A DNA stretch of 64,000 nt from Amycolatopsis sp. NBC_01488. Lineage in GTDB: Bacteria > Actinomycetota > Actinomycetes > Mycobacteriales > Pseudonocardiaceae. The notes below the pieces were generated by a model, which was not told where the DNA came from, did not search any database, and was given only the letters and a program-made list of their open reading frames with translations. Positions 26,756 through 34,508 of the stretch are shown here, in pieces. Position 1 is the first letter of the stretch. Every line of letters begins with the position of its first letter. The stretch is taken from assembly GCF_036227105.1 (NCBI RefSeq), contig NZ_CP109434.1, positions 5,365,001-5,429,000 of the forward strand. Direction: 5' to 3'. A program made the translations under genes and the position numbers.

Positions 26756-27598
26756 ATGGCCAACCCGTTCGTGAAGTTCTGGAAGTACATGATGGCGGCG
26801 TTCTCGTCGAAGATCGACGAGCACGCCGACCCGAAGGTACAGATCCAGCAGGCCATCGAGGAGGCGCAGCGCAACCACCAGGCGCTGACGCAGCAGGCCG
26901 CCTCCGTGATCGGCAACCAGCGGCAGCTGGAGATGAAGCTCAACCGGCAGCTCGGCGACGTCGAGAAGCTGCAGGCCTCGACCCGGCAGGCCCTCGTCCT
27001 CGCGGACGAGGCCCGGTCCAAGGGTGACGAGCAGAAGGCCGTCGAGTTCGAGAACGCCGCGGAGAGCTTCGCCACGCAGCTCGTCACGGCTGAGCAGAAC
27101 ATCGAGGACCTGAAGACGCTGCACGACCAATCGCTGCAGGCCGCGGCCCAGGCCAAGAAGGCCGTGGAGCGCAACTCGCAGATGCTGCAGCAGAAGCTCG
27201 CCGAGCGCACGAAGCTGCTCTCGCAGCTGGAGCAGGCGAAGATGCAGGAGCAGGTCTCCGCCTCGCTGAACCAGATGAGCCAGCTGGCCGCGCCGGGCAA
27301 CACGCCGTCGCTGGAAGAGGTCCGCGACAAGATCGAGAAGCGCTACACCACGGCGCTGGGCTCGGCGGAGCTGGCGCAGAACTCGGTCCAGGGGCGGATG
27401 ATGGAGGTCCAGGCCTCCACCACGCAGCTGGCGGGCCAATCGCGCCTGCAGCAGATCCGTGCGTCGATGCACGGTGACTCGGTCGCCCAGGTGACCGACG
27501 GCGGCAAGGCGGCCCAGGCGCCGGCCAGCAGCTCGGCCGACATCCAGCGCGAGATCCAGGCGCGCGTGCAGGCCGAGCAGGGCAAGAACCCGGCCTGA
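26756..27598 (+). CDS. pspA: Phage shock protein A / IM30 family
   Basis: The 280-residue PspA-family protein starts MANPFVKFWKYMMAAFSSKI (amphipathic helix) and continues as a long coiled coil with DPKVQIQQAIEEAQRNHQAL and heptads to about residue 215. PspA oligomerises on stressed membranes and, in mycobacteria, binds ClgR to damp the response. The ATG at 26756 has a GGCGGAGGAG site and was preferred over 26639 because family similarity starts there. It is followed by pspM in the same direction. Confidence 0.93.
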   Translation: MANPFVKFWKYMMAAFSSKIDEHADPKVQIQQAIEEAQRNHQALTQQAASVIGNQRQLEMKLNRQLGDVEKLQASTRQALVLADEARSKGDEQKAVEFENAAESFATQLVTAEQNIEDLKTLHDQSLQAAAQAKKAVERNSQMLQQKLAERTKLLSQLEQAKMQEQVSASLNQMSQLAAPGNTPSLEEVRDKIEKRYTTALGSAELAQNSVQGRMMEVQASTTQLAGQSRLQQIRASMHGDSVAQVTDGGKAAQAPASSSADIQREIQARVQAEQGKNPA

Positions 27599-27627
27599 CG
27601 CGGGCAGCGAGATCGAAGGGGGCGAGC

Positions 27628-28620
27628 ATGGGGCAGCAGGGCAGACGACGCGACTTCAGCGAGTTCGGCGCGAAGCTGGAGAAGCACATCGAGAAGCTGC
27701 CTGACTACGCCGTGCGCGCCCAGGAAAAGCTCCAGAAGGTGCAGCGGTACTTCCCGCCGGCCGACCAGGCCGGCGGGAGGCCCGCAGCCCAGCGGCCCCG
27801 CCCGAACCCGCTGCAGCGGCCGCCGGTGCGGCGGCCCGACATGTCGGCGACGTGGTCGTCGATGGCGAACCAGGTCCCGGCGTTCGCCGAGGCCCGGGCG
27901 AAGTGGGACCGCTGGAACCACCCGGCCGCGAAGCTCGAACGCCGCAAGCGCCGGACGTCGCGCGCGCTGACGCTGTGGGTCCTGCTGACGATCCTGTGCG
28001 GCGTCCTCGCCGTGGCGGCCGGCATGGGCTGGATGAGCGCCACCGCCACCGCGATGATGCCGCAGGCGATCATGGCGTTCGCCGGAGCCGTCGTCTTCGG
28101 CACGTTCAGCGTCCGAAGCGGACTCAAGCTGCGGGAGCTGAAGCGCACCCCGCTCCCGGTCGCGCCGGCCGGCCCGCCGCCGCTGCCGCCCGCCGGGTCC
28201 GCAGCGCGCGAGCCGATGGAGCGGCTGGCGGAGTGCGAGGCGTCGCTGGGCGAATTGCTGCGCCAGCTCTCGGTACCGTCCTCGGTGGGTACGACCCCGG
28301 TGTCCGAAGTGTCCGTCGCCGACGCCGGGCAGACCGCGGCCGAAGCCGCCGCCGCGTTGCGCGGCCTGGCGGGCCGCATCCAGGCGATCGAACGCGGCCG
28401 CGACTCCGCGCCGGCCCGCGAGCAGGCGGCCCTGGACGCGGCGGTCGGTAAGCTCCGCGAACAGCTCGACGACGGCCTCGAGGGCTACCGCGGTCTGGTC
28501 GCCGCGGCCGGCCACACGGTCGCCGCGTCGAGCGACGGCCTGGTGACGTCCAAACAGGCCCTCACCGATGCCACCGATCGCCTCGCCGGCCTGGCCATGG
28601 CGCTGCGCGAACTCTCCTGA
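27628..28620 (+). CDS. pspM: Phage shock envelope stress response protein PspM
   Basis: The 330-residue protein starts MGQQGRRRDFSEFGAKLEKH. A proline/arginine-rich stretch (about 55-80) follows. Two close membrane helices lie at about 113-133 and 140-160 (LTLWVLLTILCGVLAVAAG, MMPQAIMAFAGAVVFGTF). The C-terminal domain is coiled and alanine-rich. Layout and position directly after pspA match PspM (Rv2743c), which tethers PspA/ClgR signalling to the membrane. It starts 29 bp after pspA. A 21-bp repeat array begins 10 bp after its stop. Confidence 0.8.
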   Translation: MGQQGRRRDFSEFGAKLEKHIEKLPDYAVRAQEKLQKVQRYFPPADQAGGRPAAQRPRPNPLQRPPVRRPDMSATWSSMANQVPAFAEARAKWDRWNHPAAKLERRKRRTSRALTLWVLLTILCGVLAVAAGMGWMSATATAMMPQAIMAFAGAVVFGTFSVRSGLKLRELKRTPLPVAPAGPPPLPPAGSAAREPMERLAECEASLGELLRQLSVPSSVGTTPVSEVSVADAGQTAAEAAAALRGLAGRIQAIERGRDSAPAREQAALDAAVGKLREQLDDGLEGYRGLVAAAGHTVAASSDGLVTSKQALTDATDRLAGLAMALRELS

Positions 28621-28630
28621 CCCGGTGCCG

Positions 28631-28747
28631 GCGTGATCCGGGCCGTGACTCGCGTGATCGGACGCGGAACTCGCGTGATCCGAGCCGTAACGGGCCCAAT
28701 CACGCGAGTTCCGGCTTCCATCACGTCAGTTCCGGCTCCGATCACGC
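28631..28747. repeat. 21-bp dyad repeat array A (3 direct + 3 inverted units)
   Basis: Direct units start at 28631, 28652 and 28673; mirrored units end at 28705, 28726 and 28747. All steps are exactly 21 bp and all pairs share the symmetry centre 28689. The unit core is GCGTGATC followed by a variable spacer and often ACTC. The rest of the 28621-29054 gap holds no gene. Confidence 0.85.
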
Positions 28748-28921
28748 GGATTCGGCCTTCGCTGGGCCGTTGGGTTTTGAAACTCGGCCGTTCGGGTGCC
28801 GGATCCGGCGGAATCCGGTCTTCGTCACCCGGCGTGCGTGATCGTGCGTTTCACCCCGGCGTCGCGCCCTGTTCACCTCTTGGTGCCGAAACAAGCGCGT
28901 AATCGGAAACTGATCGCTACG

Positions 28922-28945
28922 GAAACGTCCGCCACCTAACGTTTC
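28922..28945. promoter_or_regulatory. 7-bp inverted repeat upstream of the degenerate amidase
   Basis: GAAACGT (28922-28928) and ACGTTTC (28939-28945) are a perfect inverted repeat with a 10-nt spacer, about 110 bp before the gene. The spacing suits a dimeric regulator. Confidence 0.4.
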
Positions 28946-29054
28946 TGTCATGCATGAAGAGGTGTCACTCGCCGGGAGGCCCGCCGTGCTTTGAGGATCG
29001 CCGGCGCCGACCGTACACAGTGGACTTTCTCGACCGCCGAGGAAAGGACGCCCC

Positions 29055-30494
29055 GTGACCACGCTCCCGCCGGACCCGGATCCTGTCTCGCCGACCCCGC
29101 CCACCGCCTCCCACCGCGTCATCGCGGCCTTCGAACGCATCACCGAGGCCGACCGTCCCGAGCTCTGGTCCACCCTGCGCGCCGTCGAAGACGTCCTCGT
29201 CGACGCCAAGGCCGTCGACGAGCGCGTCAAGGCGGGGGAGGACCTGCCGCTGGCCGGCACCGTCCTCACCGTGCCGGAGCTGATCGACGTCGCCGGGCAG
29301 CCCTCCGGCCGCTCGGTCCCGGAAACCAGCGCCACGGTCGTCGCGCGGCTCACCGCGGCCGGCGCCGTCGTGCTCGGGAAGACCGGCTGCGCCACGGTGG
29401 CCGCGGCCTGGGACCGGACCAAGACCGGCGGCCGCGGCGCGGCGGTCGCCGTCGCGCTCGGCATCGTCGACCTGGCACTGAGCACCGCGGGCGCGGTCCC
29501 GGCCGCGCTGAACGCGATCGTCGCGCTGAAACCGACCCGCGGCCTGCTGCCGATGACCGGCGTCCGCTCGTCCGAAGCCGTCTCCGTGTACGCGAACGGC
29601 CTGGTCGCCGGCCGCCGCGCGCTCGCCCTGATGACCGGCCCGGACGGCGTCTCCCCGACGCGCACCTGGCCCGCCGACGTCCGCCTCGGCGCCGGCGAGC
29701 ACCCCCGCATCGCCTACCCGGCGAACCTGCCCCTGAGCGCCGCCGCGGCCATGGCGTTCGAGGGCGTGGTGAAGCGGCTGACGGCGGCCGGGGCCGTCCT
29801 GGAACCGATCTCCCTGGGCAAGCACGCCTTCGAGGACGCGCTGCTGCTGCCGACCGTGCCGGACCACCCGGACCTCGCCGAGGCGCTGGCCGATCCGGCC
29901 GCCGTGCAGCACCGCCTGGCCGGCTGCACCGCCTTCGCGAACCTCCTCGACCTGGCGGCGGTCACCGTCCCGGTGCTGCCGGGCGACAAGCGCCCGTTCG
30001 GCGTCACCTTCCTGACGCGGGCGTTCGAGGACCAGATCGGCCTCGACCTCGCGACCGTCTGCACGGACGAGCCCATGACGCCGTACCCGGAACCGGGCGA
30101 GGACGTCGTCGTGTTCGGCGCGCACCTGCGCGGCCAGCCGCTCAACCCGCGGCTCACCGAGCTCGGCGCCCGGTTCACCCGGCCGGTCCGGACCACCGAG
30201 AGCTACCGGATGGTGCTGCTGGACACCGAACCGCCGCAGCCGGGCGTGCTGGACCACGCCGAGGGCAGCAGTCTCGACGGCGAAAGCTGGCGGCTGTCCC
30301 CGGCCGCGTTCGAGCGGTTCGTCACCACGCTGAAGGGCCCGTTCGTGCTGGAGCGCGTCGAGCTCGAGGACGGCTCGCGGCCGCTGGCCGTCCGGTGTGA
30401 CCCGAACGCGGGCGGAACCGGCCTGGACCGCTACGAATCCTGGCGTGGCTACGTCCGGTTCACCTCGACCGCCGGGCCGCGAGACCCCGGCTGA
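29055..30494 (+). CDS. Allophanate hydrolase-like amidase lacking catalytic residues
   Basis: The 479-residue protein has the two-part layout of allophanate hydrolase: an amidase-signature-like domain to about residue 330 (SHRVIAAFERI, PAALNAIVALKPTRGLLPMTGV, CTAFANLLDLAAVTVP) and a C-terminal domain (VVVFGAHLRGQPLNPRLTELG). The catalytic triad is absent. Active amidases have V-K-D; here it is TVPELIDVAG. The GSSSGSA loop is TGGRGAAVAV, and the TDTAGSGR segment is reduced to STAGAVPA. The start GTG has a GAGGAAAGG site. It is probably a pseudoenzyme or regulatory protein, not an amidase. Confidence 0.8.
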   Translation: MTTLPPDPDPVSPTPPTASHRVIAAFERITEADRPELWSTLRAVEDVLVDAKAVDERVKAGEDLPLAGTVLTVPELIDVAGQPSGRSVPETSATVVARLTAAGAVVLGKTGCATVAAAWDRTKTGGRGAAVAVALGIVDLALSTAGAVPAALNAIVALKPTRGLLPMTGVRSSEAVSVYANGLVAGRRALALMTGPDGVSPTRTWPADVRLGAGEHPRIAYPANLPLSAAAAMAFEGVVKRLTAAGAVLEPISLGKHAFEDALLLPTVPDHPDLAEALADPAAVQHRLAGCTAFANLLDLAAVTVPVLPGDKRPFGVTFLTRAFEDQIGLDLATVCTDEPMTPYPEPGEDVVVFGAHLRGQPLNPRLTELGARFTRPVRTTESYRMVLLDTEPPQPGVLDHAEGSSLDGESWRLSPAAFERFVTTLKGPFVLERVELEDGSRPLAVRCDPNAGGTGLDRYESWRGYVRFTSTAGPRDPG

Positions 30495-31503
30495 CCCGGC
30501 GCACCAGGCCCGGCCCGTGCAGCGCGAACCCGGTGTAGAGCTGCACGAGTGACGCCCCGGCGTCCACCAGGCGCACGGCGTCGTCCGGGCCCATGATCCC
30601 GCCGACGCCGATGATCGGCAGGCTCCCGCCGGTGTGGTCGTGCACGAACCGCACGACCTCCGCCGCGCGGGCGGTCAGCGGCCGGCCGGACAGCCCTCCC
30701 GCCTGTCCGGCCAGGCTGCTCTCCGCCGGCACGATGCCGTCGCGGGCGAGCGTCGTGTTCGTGGCGATGATCCCGGCGACGCCGTGCTCCAGCGCGACTT
30801 CCAGCAGTTCGGCGAGGGCGTCCTCGGTGAGGTCCGGCGCGACCTTCACCAGCACCGGCGTCGGTGCGCTGCTTCCGGCCAGCTCGGCGGACGTCGTACG
30901 CAGCTCGCCGAGCAGCTCGCCCAGCGCGGTGCGATCCTGCAGCTGCCGCAGCCCCGGCGTGTTCGGGGAGCTGACGTTGACCGCGAAGTAGTCGGCGTAC
31001 GGGTACAGCGCACGCAGCGAGAAGCGGTAGTCCTCGACGGCGTCTTCGAGGGGGGTGACCTTCGACTTGCCGATGCTGATCCCGAGCGGCACCCCCGGCT
31101 TCCCGTCGCGCGCGAGCTTGGCGGACAGGGCTTCCGCGCCGTCGTTGTTGAAGCCCATGCGGTTGATCACCGCGTCGCTGGCGGGGAGGCTGAACAGCCG
31201 CGGCTTCGGGTTGCCCGGCTGCGCCAGCCGGGTCACCGTGCCGACCTCGACGAACCCGAAGCCGAGCGCGGCCCACGCCGGCAGCGCGCGGCCGTTCTTG
31301 TCCATCCCGGCGGCCAGGCCGACGCGGTTGGGGAACCGCAGGCCGAGCACGGTCACCGGGTCGTCGACGCGCAGGGCACCGCCGACCGCGGGCGCGACCT
31401 TGCCGAGCCGGGCCAGGACGCCGATCGTGCGCTCGTGCACCAGCTCGGGGTCGTGGTCGGACAGCCGGTACAGCGCCGGGCGGACGATCTTGTCGAAGAA
31501 CAC
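30460..31503 (-). CDS. pyrD: Dihydroorotate dehydrogenase (quinone), class 2
   Basis: The 347-residue enzyme oxidises dihydroorotate to orotate at the inner membrane, passing electrons to quinone. The N-terminal helix FFDKIVRPALYRLSDHDPELVH fits the class 2 membrane-binding extension. GLAAGMDKNGRALPAW, INRMGFNNDGAEAL, FAVNVSSPNTPGL (with catalytic Ser), LVKVAPDL and the FMN-phosphate site GVGGI are present. Its 3' end overlaps the convergent pseudo-amidase gene by 35 bp. Confidence 0.94.
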   Translation of the reverse strand: MFFDKIVRPALYRLSDHDPELVHERTIGVLARLGKVAPAVGGALRVDDPVTVLGLRFPNRVGLAAGMDKNGRALPAWAALGFGFVEVGTVTRLAQPGNPKPRLFSLPASDAVINRMGFNNDGAEALSAKLARDGKPGVPLGISIGKSKVTPLEDAVEDYRFSLRALYPYADYFAVNVSSPNTPGLRQLQDRTALGELLGELRTTSAELAGSSAPTPVLVKVAPDLTEDALAELLEVALEHGVAGIIATNTTLARDGIVPAESSLAGQAGGLSGRPLTARAAEVVRFVHDHTGGSLPIIGVGGIMGPDDAVRLVDAGASLVQLYTGFALHGPGLVRRVSRGLAARRSR

Positions 31504-31568
31504 GCCCCCATGCTGCCAAACCGCCCGGATCGCGCGACCGGAGCGTCACGTCCGCGTGAAGGGGGCCA

Positions 31569-32141
31569 CTACGCGCCGCTGGCCCGCAGGTCCTTCCACT
31601 CGTCTTCGAGCATCGCGTAGACCAGTTCGTCGGTCCACTCGCCCTTGACGATCTCGTTCTCCCTCAGGTGCGCTTCCTCGCGCATCCCGAGGCGCTCCAT
31701 CAGCGCGGCGGACGCGGTGTTGCGGCCGTCGCACCGGCCGATGATGCGGTGCAGCCCCAGATCCTCGAAGCCCAGCCGCAGCAGTTCCGTGGTCGCCTCG
31801 GCGGCCAGGCCCTTGCCGTGGTGGTCGGGGTGGAAGACGAACCCGATCTCGCCCTGCCGGTGCTCGCTGCTGAGCCACTCCAGGTTCAGGTCGCCGATCA
31901 GCTGTCCCGTCGCGGCGAGTTCCACGGCCACCGCCAGGAACTGCCCTTCCTTCGTCAGGGTCGAGCTGTGCACCCGTTTCGCGAGCGCGGCGGCTGATTC
32001 GGCGCGGCTGCGCGGACCCCAGTAGAGGTAGCGGGCGACGTCGGCGCGGGATTGGAAGGAGTTCAGCGCGTCGAGGTCGTCGGGCGTGAACGGGCGCAGG
32101 AGCAGCCGATCCGTGGTGATCGGGTAGTCGGGCCTGAGCAT
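31569..32141 (-). CDS. GNAT acetyltransferase, RimJ/RimL type
   Basis: The 190-residue protein begins ITTDRLLLRPFTPDDLDAL, the standard RimJ/RimL opening. It carries GEIGFVFHPDHHGKGLAAEA (acetyl-CoA site, G-K-G-x-A) and RNTASAALMERLGM. It may acetylate a protein N-terminus or a small molecule. A TAGCCT box (32149-32154, minus strand) 7 nt before the ATG suggests a leaderless transcript. Confidence 0.85.
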   Translation of the reverse strand: MLRPDYPITTDRLLLRPFTPDDLDALNSFQSRADVARYLYWGPRSRAESAAALAKRVHSSTLTKEGQFLAVAVELAATGQLIGDLNLEWLSSEHRQGEIGFVFHPDHHGKGLAAEATTELLRLGFEDLGLHRIIGRCDGRNTASAALMERLGMREEAHLRENEIVKGEWTDELVYAMLEDEWKDLRASGA

Positions 32142-32415
32142 GGGTTCCAGGCTAGCGACCTTCAGCCGTCCGGGGGACAGAACAGCGGACTGCTTTCGTC
32201 GAATCCGGGGGTCGGATCGCCGGACGGTCGTCCGGCGCCGCCGGACGGCGTGACCTGCACAAATGAGCGCATGAAGGAACCCCCGGGGTGCCTCTCGAAC
32301 GCCGTCAAACGCTCGAGCCCGAGCCGGACTGGTGCTCGGAAACCCCGGGGGCACGGTGACTGCCTGGTATTCGCTATCAGGCATCACGTGAAGCAGGCGA
32401 TGAGCCGAAGGTGGC

Positions 32416-32505
32416 TCAGTTGTAGCGCTGCTCAAAGTCCTTCACGTGCCATCCGCTAGCGGACAGCCACCTCACGAGTCCTGTTGGAATACAACTTTGG
32501 ACCAC
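32416..32505 (-). CDS. Possible 29-aa small protein
   Basis: The frame from GTG 32505 reads VVQSCIPTGLVRWLSASGWH followed by VKDFEQRYN. A strong GAGAGAGGAGG ribosome site abuts the first codon, so the true start may be a few codons inside. The peptide looks amphipathic and protein-like. It lies in the 387-bp gap downstream of the adenosine deaminase gene on the same strand. Two GC palindromes around CCCCGGGG (32280-32290 and 32340-32352) are all else I see in the gap. Confidence 0.3.
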   Translation of the reverse strand: MVQSCIPTGLVRWLSASGWHVKDFEQRYN

Positions 32506-32528
32506 CTCCTCTCTCGTGTACTGCCACG

Positions 32529-33575
32529 CTAGGCGAAGATCCCGGTGTCCGGCAACGTCATTTGTGTGATCTCAGTCCGCAGACCGGCCTTGCGTGGCTC
32601 GTCGAGGAAGGACGCGTCGACGGCGTTCTCCGCCAGCCGCACCAGTTCGGCCGCGGTCAGCCCCAGGGTTTCGGCGACGGCGATGTACTCGCCGGTGAGC
32701 GTGGCGCCGAACATCGGCGGGTCGTCGGTGTTGAGCGTGACGACGACGCCGTGGTCCAGCATCCGCCGCACCGGGTGCGCGGCGAGGCTCGGCACCTGGC
32801 CGGTGCGCACGTTCGACGTCGGGCACACTTCGAGCGGGATCCGGTGCGCCGCAAGGTGTTCCAGCAACGCGGGGTCGGCCACGCAGCTGGTGCCGTGCCC
32901 GACGCGTTCGGCGCCGAGGTCGTGCAGCGCGGACCAGATCGTGGCCGGGCCGGTGGTTTCGCCGGCGTGCGGGACGCTGTGCAGCCGGGCTTCCCTGGCG
33001 CGGGTGAAGAACGGCTCGAAGCGCGCGCGCCCGACGCCCAGCTCCGGGCCGCCGAGGCCGAAGGACACCAGGCCGCCGGGGCGTTCGCGGAGCGCGAACA
33101 CGAGCGTCTCGCGTCCGGCTTGGGTGCCCTTTTCGCCGGGAATGTCGAAACACCAGGCCAGTTCGACGCCCAGTTCGGCGGCTTCGGCCCGGCCGGAGGC
33201 GAGTCCGGCCAGCAGATCGTCGCCGGGAACGCCGTCGAGCAGGTGGTTGTACGGCGTCACGGTGACTTCGGCGTAGCGGCAGTTCTGGGCGGCGAGATCC
33301 GCGGCCAGGCCGGTCACCAGCGTGTGGATGTCGTGGCGGTCGCGCACGAGCGAGGTGACCGCCAGGTAGCTGGTGAGGAAGTGGGCGAAGTCGCGGAAGG
33401 TGAAGAACTCCGCGAGCTCGCGCTCGTCGGTGGGGACGCCGGCGGCCGGCCACCGCCGGGCCAGCTCGCGGACGGTCGGCAGGCTCGCCGAGCCGACGAG
33501 GTGGACGTGCAGTTCGACCTTGGGCAGGGCGTGCGCGAACGCGCGCAGCGCCTGCCCGGTCAGGATTCCGGGCAT
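32529..33575 (-). CDS. add: Adenosine deaminase family protein
   Basis: The 348-residue metal-dependent hydrolase converts adenosine to inosine or acts on a related purine. HVHLVGS (first metal His pair), SVPHAGE (catalytic Glu), RVGHGTS and LNTDDPPMFG are all present in family order. Aminodeoxyfutalosine or other purine deaminase activity cannot be excluded from motifs alone. The ATG has GGGAG 8 nt upstream. The gene follows a 20-codon leaderless reading frame on the same strand. Confidence 0.85.
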   Translation of the reverse strand: MPGILTGQALRAFAHALPKVELHVHLVGSASLPTVRELARRWPAAGVPTDERELAEFFTFRDFAHFLTSYLAVTSLVRDRHDIHTLVTGLAADLAAQNCRYAEVTVTPYNHLLDGVPGDDLLAGLASGRAEAAELGVELAWCFDIPGEKGTQAGRETLVFALRERPGGLVSFGLGGPELGVGRARFEPFFTRAREARLHSVPHAGETTGPATIWSALHDLGAERVGHGTSCVADPALLEHLAAHRIPLEVCPTSNVRTGQVPSLAAHPVRRMLDHGVVVTLNTDDPPMFGATLTGEYIAVAETLGLTAAELVRLAENAVDASFLDEPRKAGLRTEITQMTLPDTGIFA

Positions 33576-33623
33576 GACTGAGCTCCCTGGGGGCCGGACG
33601 GGTGACGGAAGGGCGCGCGCGGC

Positions 33624-33686
33624 TCAGGGAGCGAGGTCGCCGCGTTCGGTGTCGGCCCCGTAGAGCGGGAGCTTGAACGACGTCAC
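33624..33686 (-). CDS. Possible leaderless 20-aa peptide upstream of add
   Basis: GTG 33686 to TGA encodes MTSFKLPLYGADTERGDLAP. A TAGACT -10 box (33693-33698, minus strand) ends 6 nt before the GTG, the spacing of a leaderless transcript. The box overlaps the stop codon of the upstream glycosylase gene. The stop lies 48 bp before the add ATG. It may be a leader peptide, or simply the 5' end of the add mRNA. Confidence 0.4.
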   Translation of the reverse strand: MTSFKLPLYGADTERGDLAP

Positions 33687-33695
33687 GGGCCCAGT

Positions 33696-34505
33696 CTAGC
33701 CCGCGGGAGCCGGGCCGTGCTGGTCCTTCGGGCAGAACCAGGTCGGCCGCTGCTGGACGTCGTGGCCCTGCGTGCGGACCAGGACCTCGCCGCCGCAGCG
33801 GAAGCAGCCCTGGCGGGTGCGCTCGTAGACCCAGTTCTTGCGGTTGCGGTCGAGGTGGCCGGTGGTGCTCTGCTCGAAGCGCCCGGCGGACGCGTTGGCC
33901 AGCAACAGCTTGCGGGCGAGCGCGACCGTGTGGTCGGCGTCCACTTCGGACACCGGCGTCCACGGCGTCACGCCGAGCAGGAAGGCGAGCTCGCACTTGT
34001 AGAGGTTGCCGACGCCCGCCATGATCCGCTGGTCGAGCAGCGCGAGGCCCAGCTCGCGTCCGGGTTCGGCCGCCAGCGCCGCCGCCGCGCGGGCCGCGTG
34101 CTTGTCCGTCCACTGTGGATCCAGCAGGTCCGGGCCGAGGTGGGCGACGAGGTCGCGCTCCTCCGGCGTGGCCACGAGCTTGAGGTCGTGCACGCGGAAG
34201 CCGATGGCCTGGACGTCGGCCGCGGTCAGCACCACGCGGGCGTGGTGACCGGGCCGCCGCCACTTCGCGCCGGCCGGGTAGACGTCCCACATGCCGTCCA
34301 TCATCAGGTGCGAATGCAGGGTGAGGTCGCCGGAGAAGCGGGTGAACAGGTGCTTGCCGACCGTCCCGACGCCGAGCACCTCGCGACCGGAAAGGTCCAC
34401 AGTGGCCAGTTGCGGCACGCGGAACTGACCGCGCAGCAACGTCTTTCCCGCCATCGCCTCGTCGAAGCGCTTTCCGACCAGGTAGACGGTGTCACCTTCG
34501 GGCAC
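33696..34505 (-). CDS. nei: Fpg/Nei family DNA glycosylase
   Basis: The 269-residue protein removes oxidised bases. It starts PEGDTVYLVGKRFDEAMAGK (after cleavage of Met the Pro is the nucleophile, with Glu as helper). The H2TH domain contains GVGNLYKCELAFLLGV. A C-terminal zinc-finger region reads CFRCGG ... TWFCPKDQ, with Asp where the fourth Cys usually stands. The MPEGDT start is typical of the Nei group. It starts 3 bp after the ParA stop, so the two are cotranscribed. Confidence 0.88.
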   Translation of the reverse strand: MPEGDTVYLVGKRFDEAMAGKTLLRGQFRVPQLATVDLSGREVLGVGTVGKHLFTRFSGDLTLHSHLMMDGMWDVYPAGAKWRRPGHHARVVLTAADVQAIGFRVHDLKLVATPEERDLVAHLGPDLLDPQWTDKHAARAAAALAAEPGRELGLALLDQRIMAGVGNLYKCELAFLLGVTPWTPVSEVDADHTVALARKLLLANASAGRFEQSTTGHLDRNRKNWVYERTRQGCFRCGGEVLVRTQGHDVQQRPTWFCPKDQHGPAPAG

Positions 34506-34508
34506 GGC

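Noticed and set aside
28633..28902. Plus-strand frame encoding repeated VIRAVTRVIGRGTRVI-like heptads over array A
   Set aside because: A 21-bp repeat keeps every frame open, so heptads appear on both strands. There is no ribosome site or further protein-like sequence, and the dyad symmetry explains the pattern.
32280..32352. Two CCCCGGGG palindromes as a terminator
   Set aside because: The two copies are closer to direct repeats than to arms of one hairpin, and no T tract follows on either strand, so I did not call a terminator.
32404..32480. tRNA-like stretch GGTGGCTCAGTTGTAGCGC
   Set aside because: It resembles a D arm but no anticodon arm, T arm (GGTTCGA) or acceptor pairing follows. 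The segment is better explained as the reverse strand of a small reading frame.
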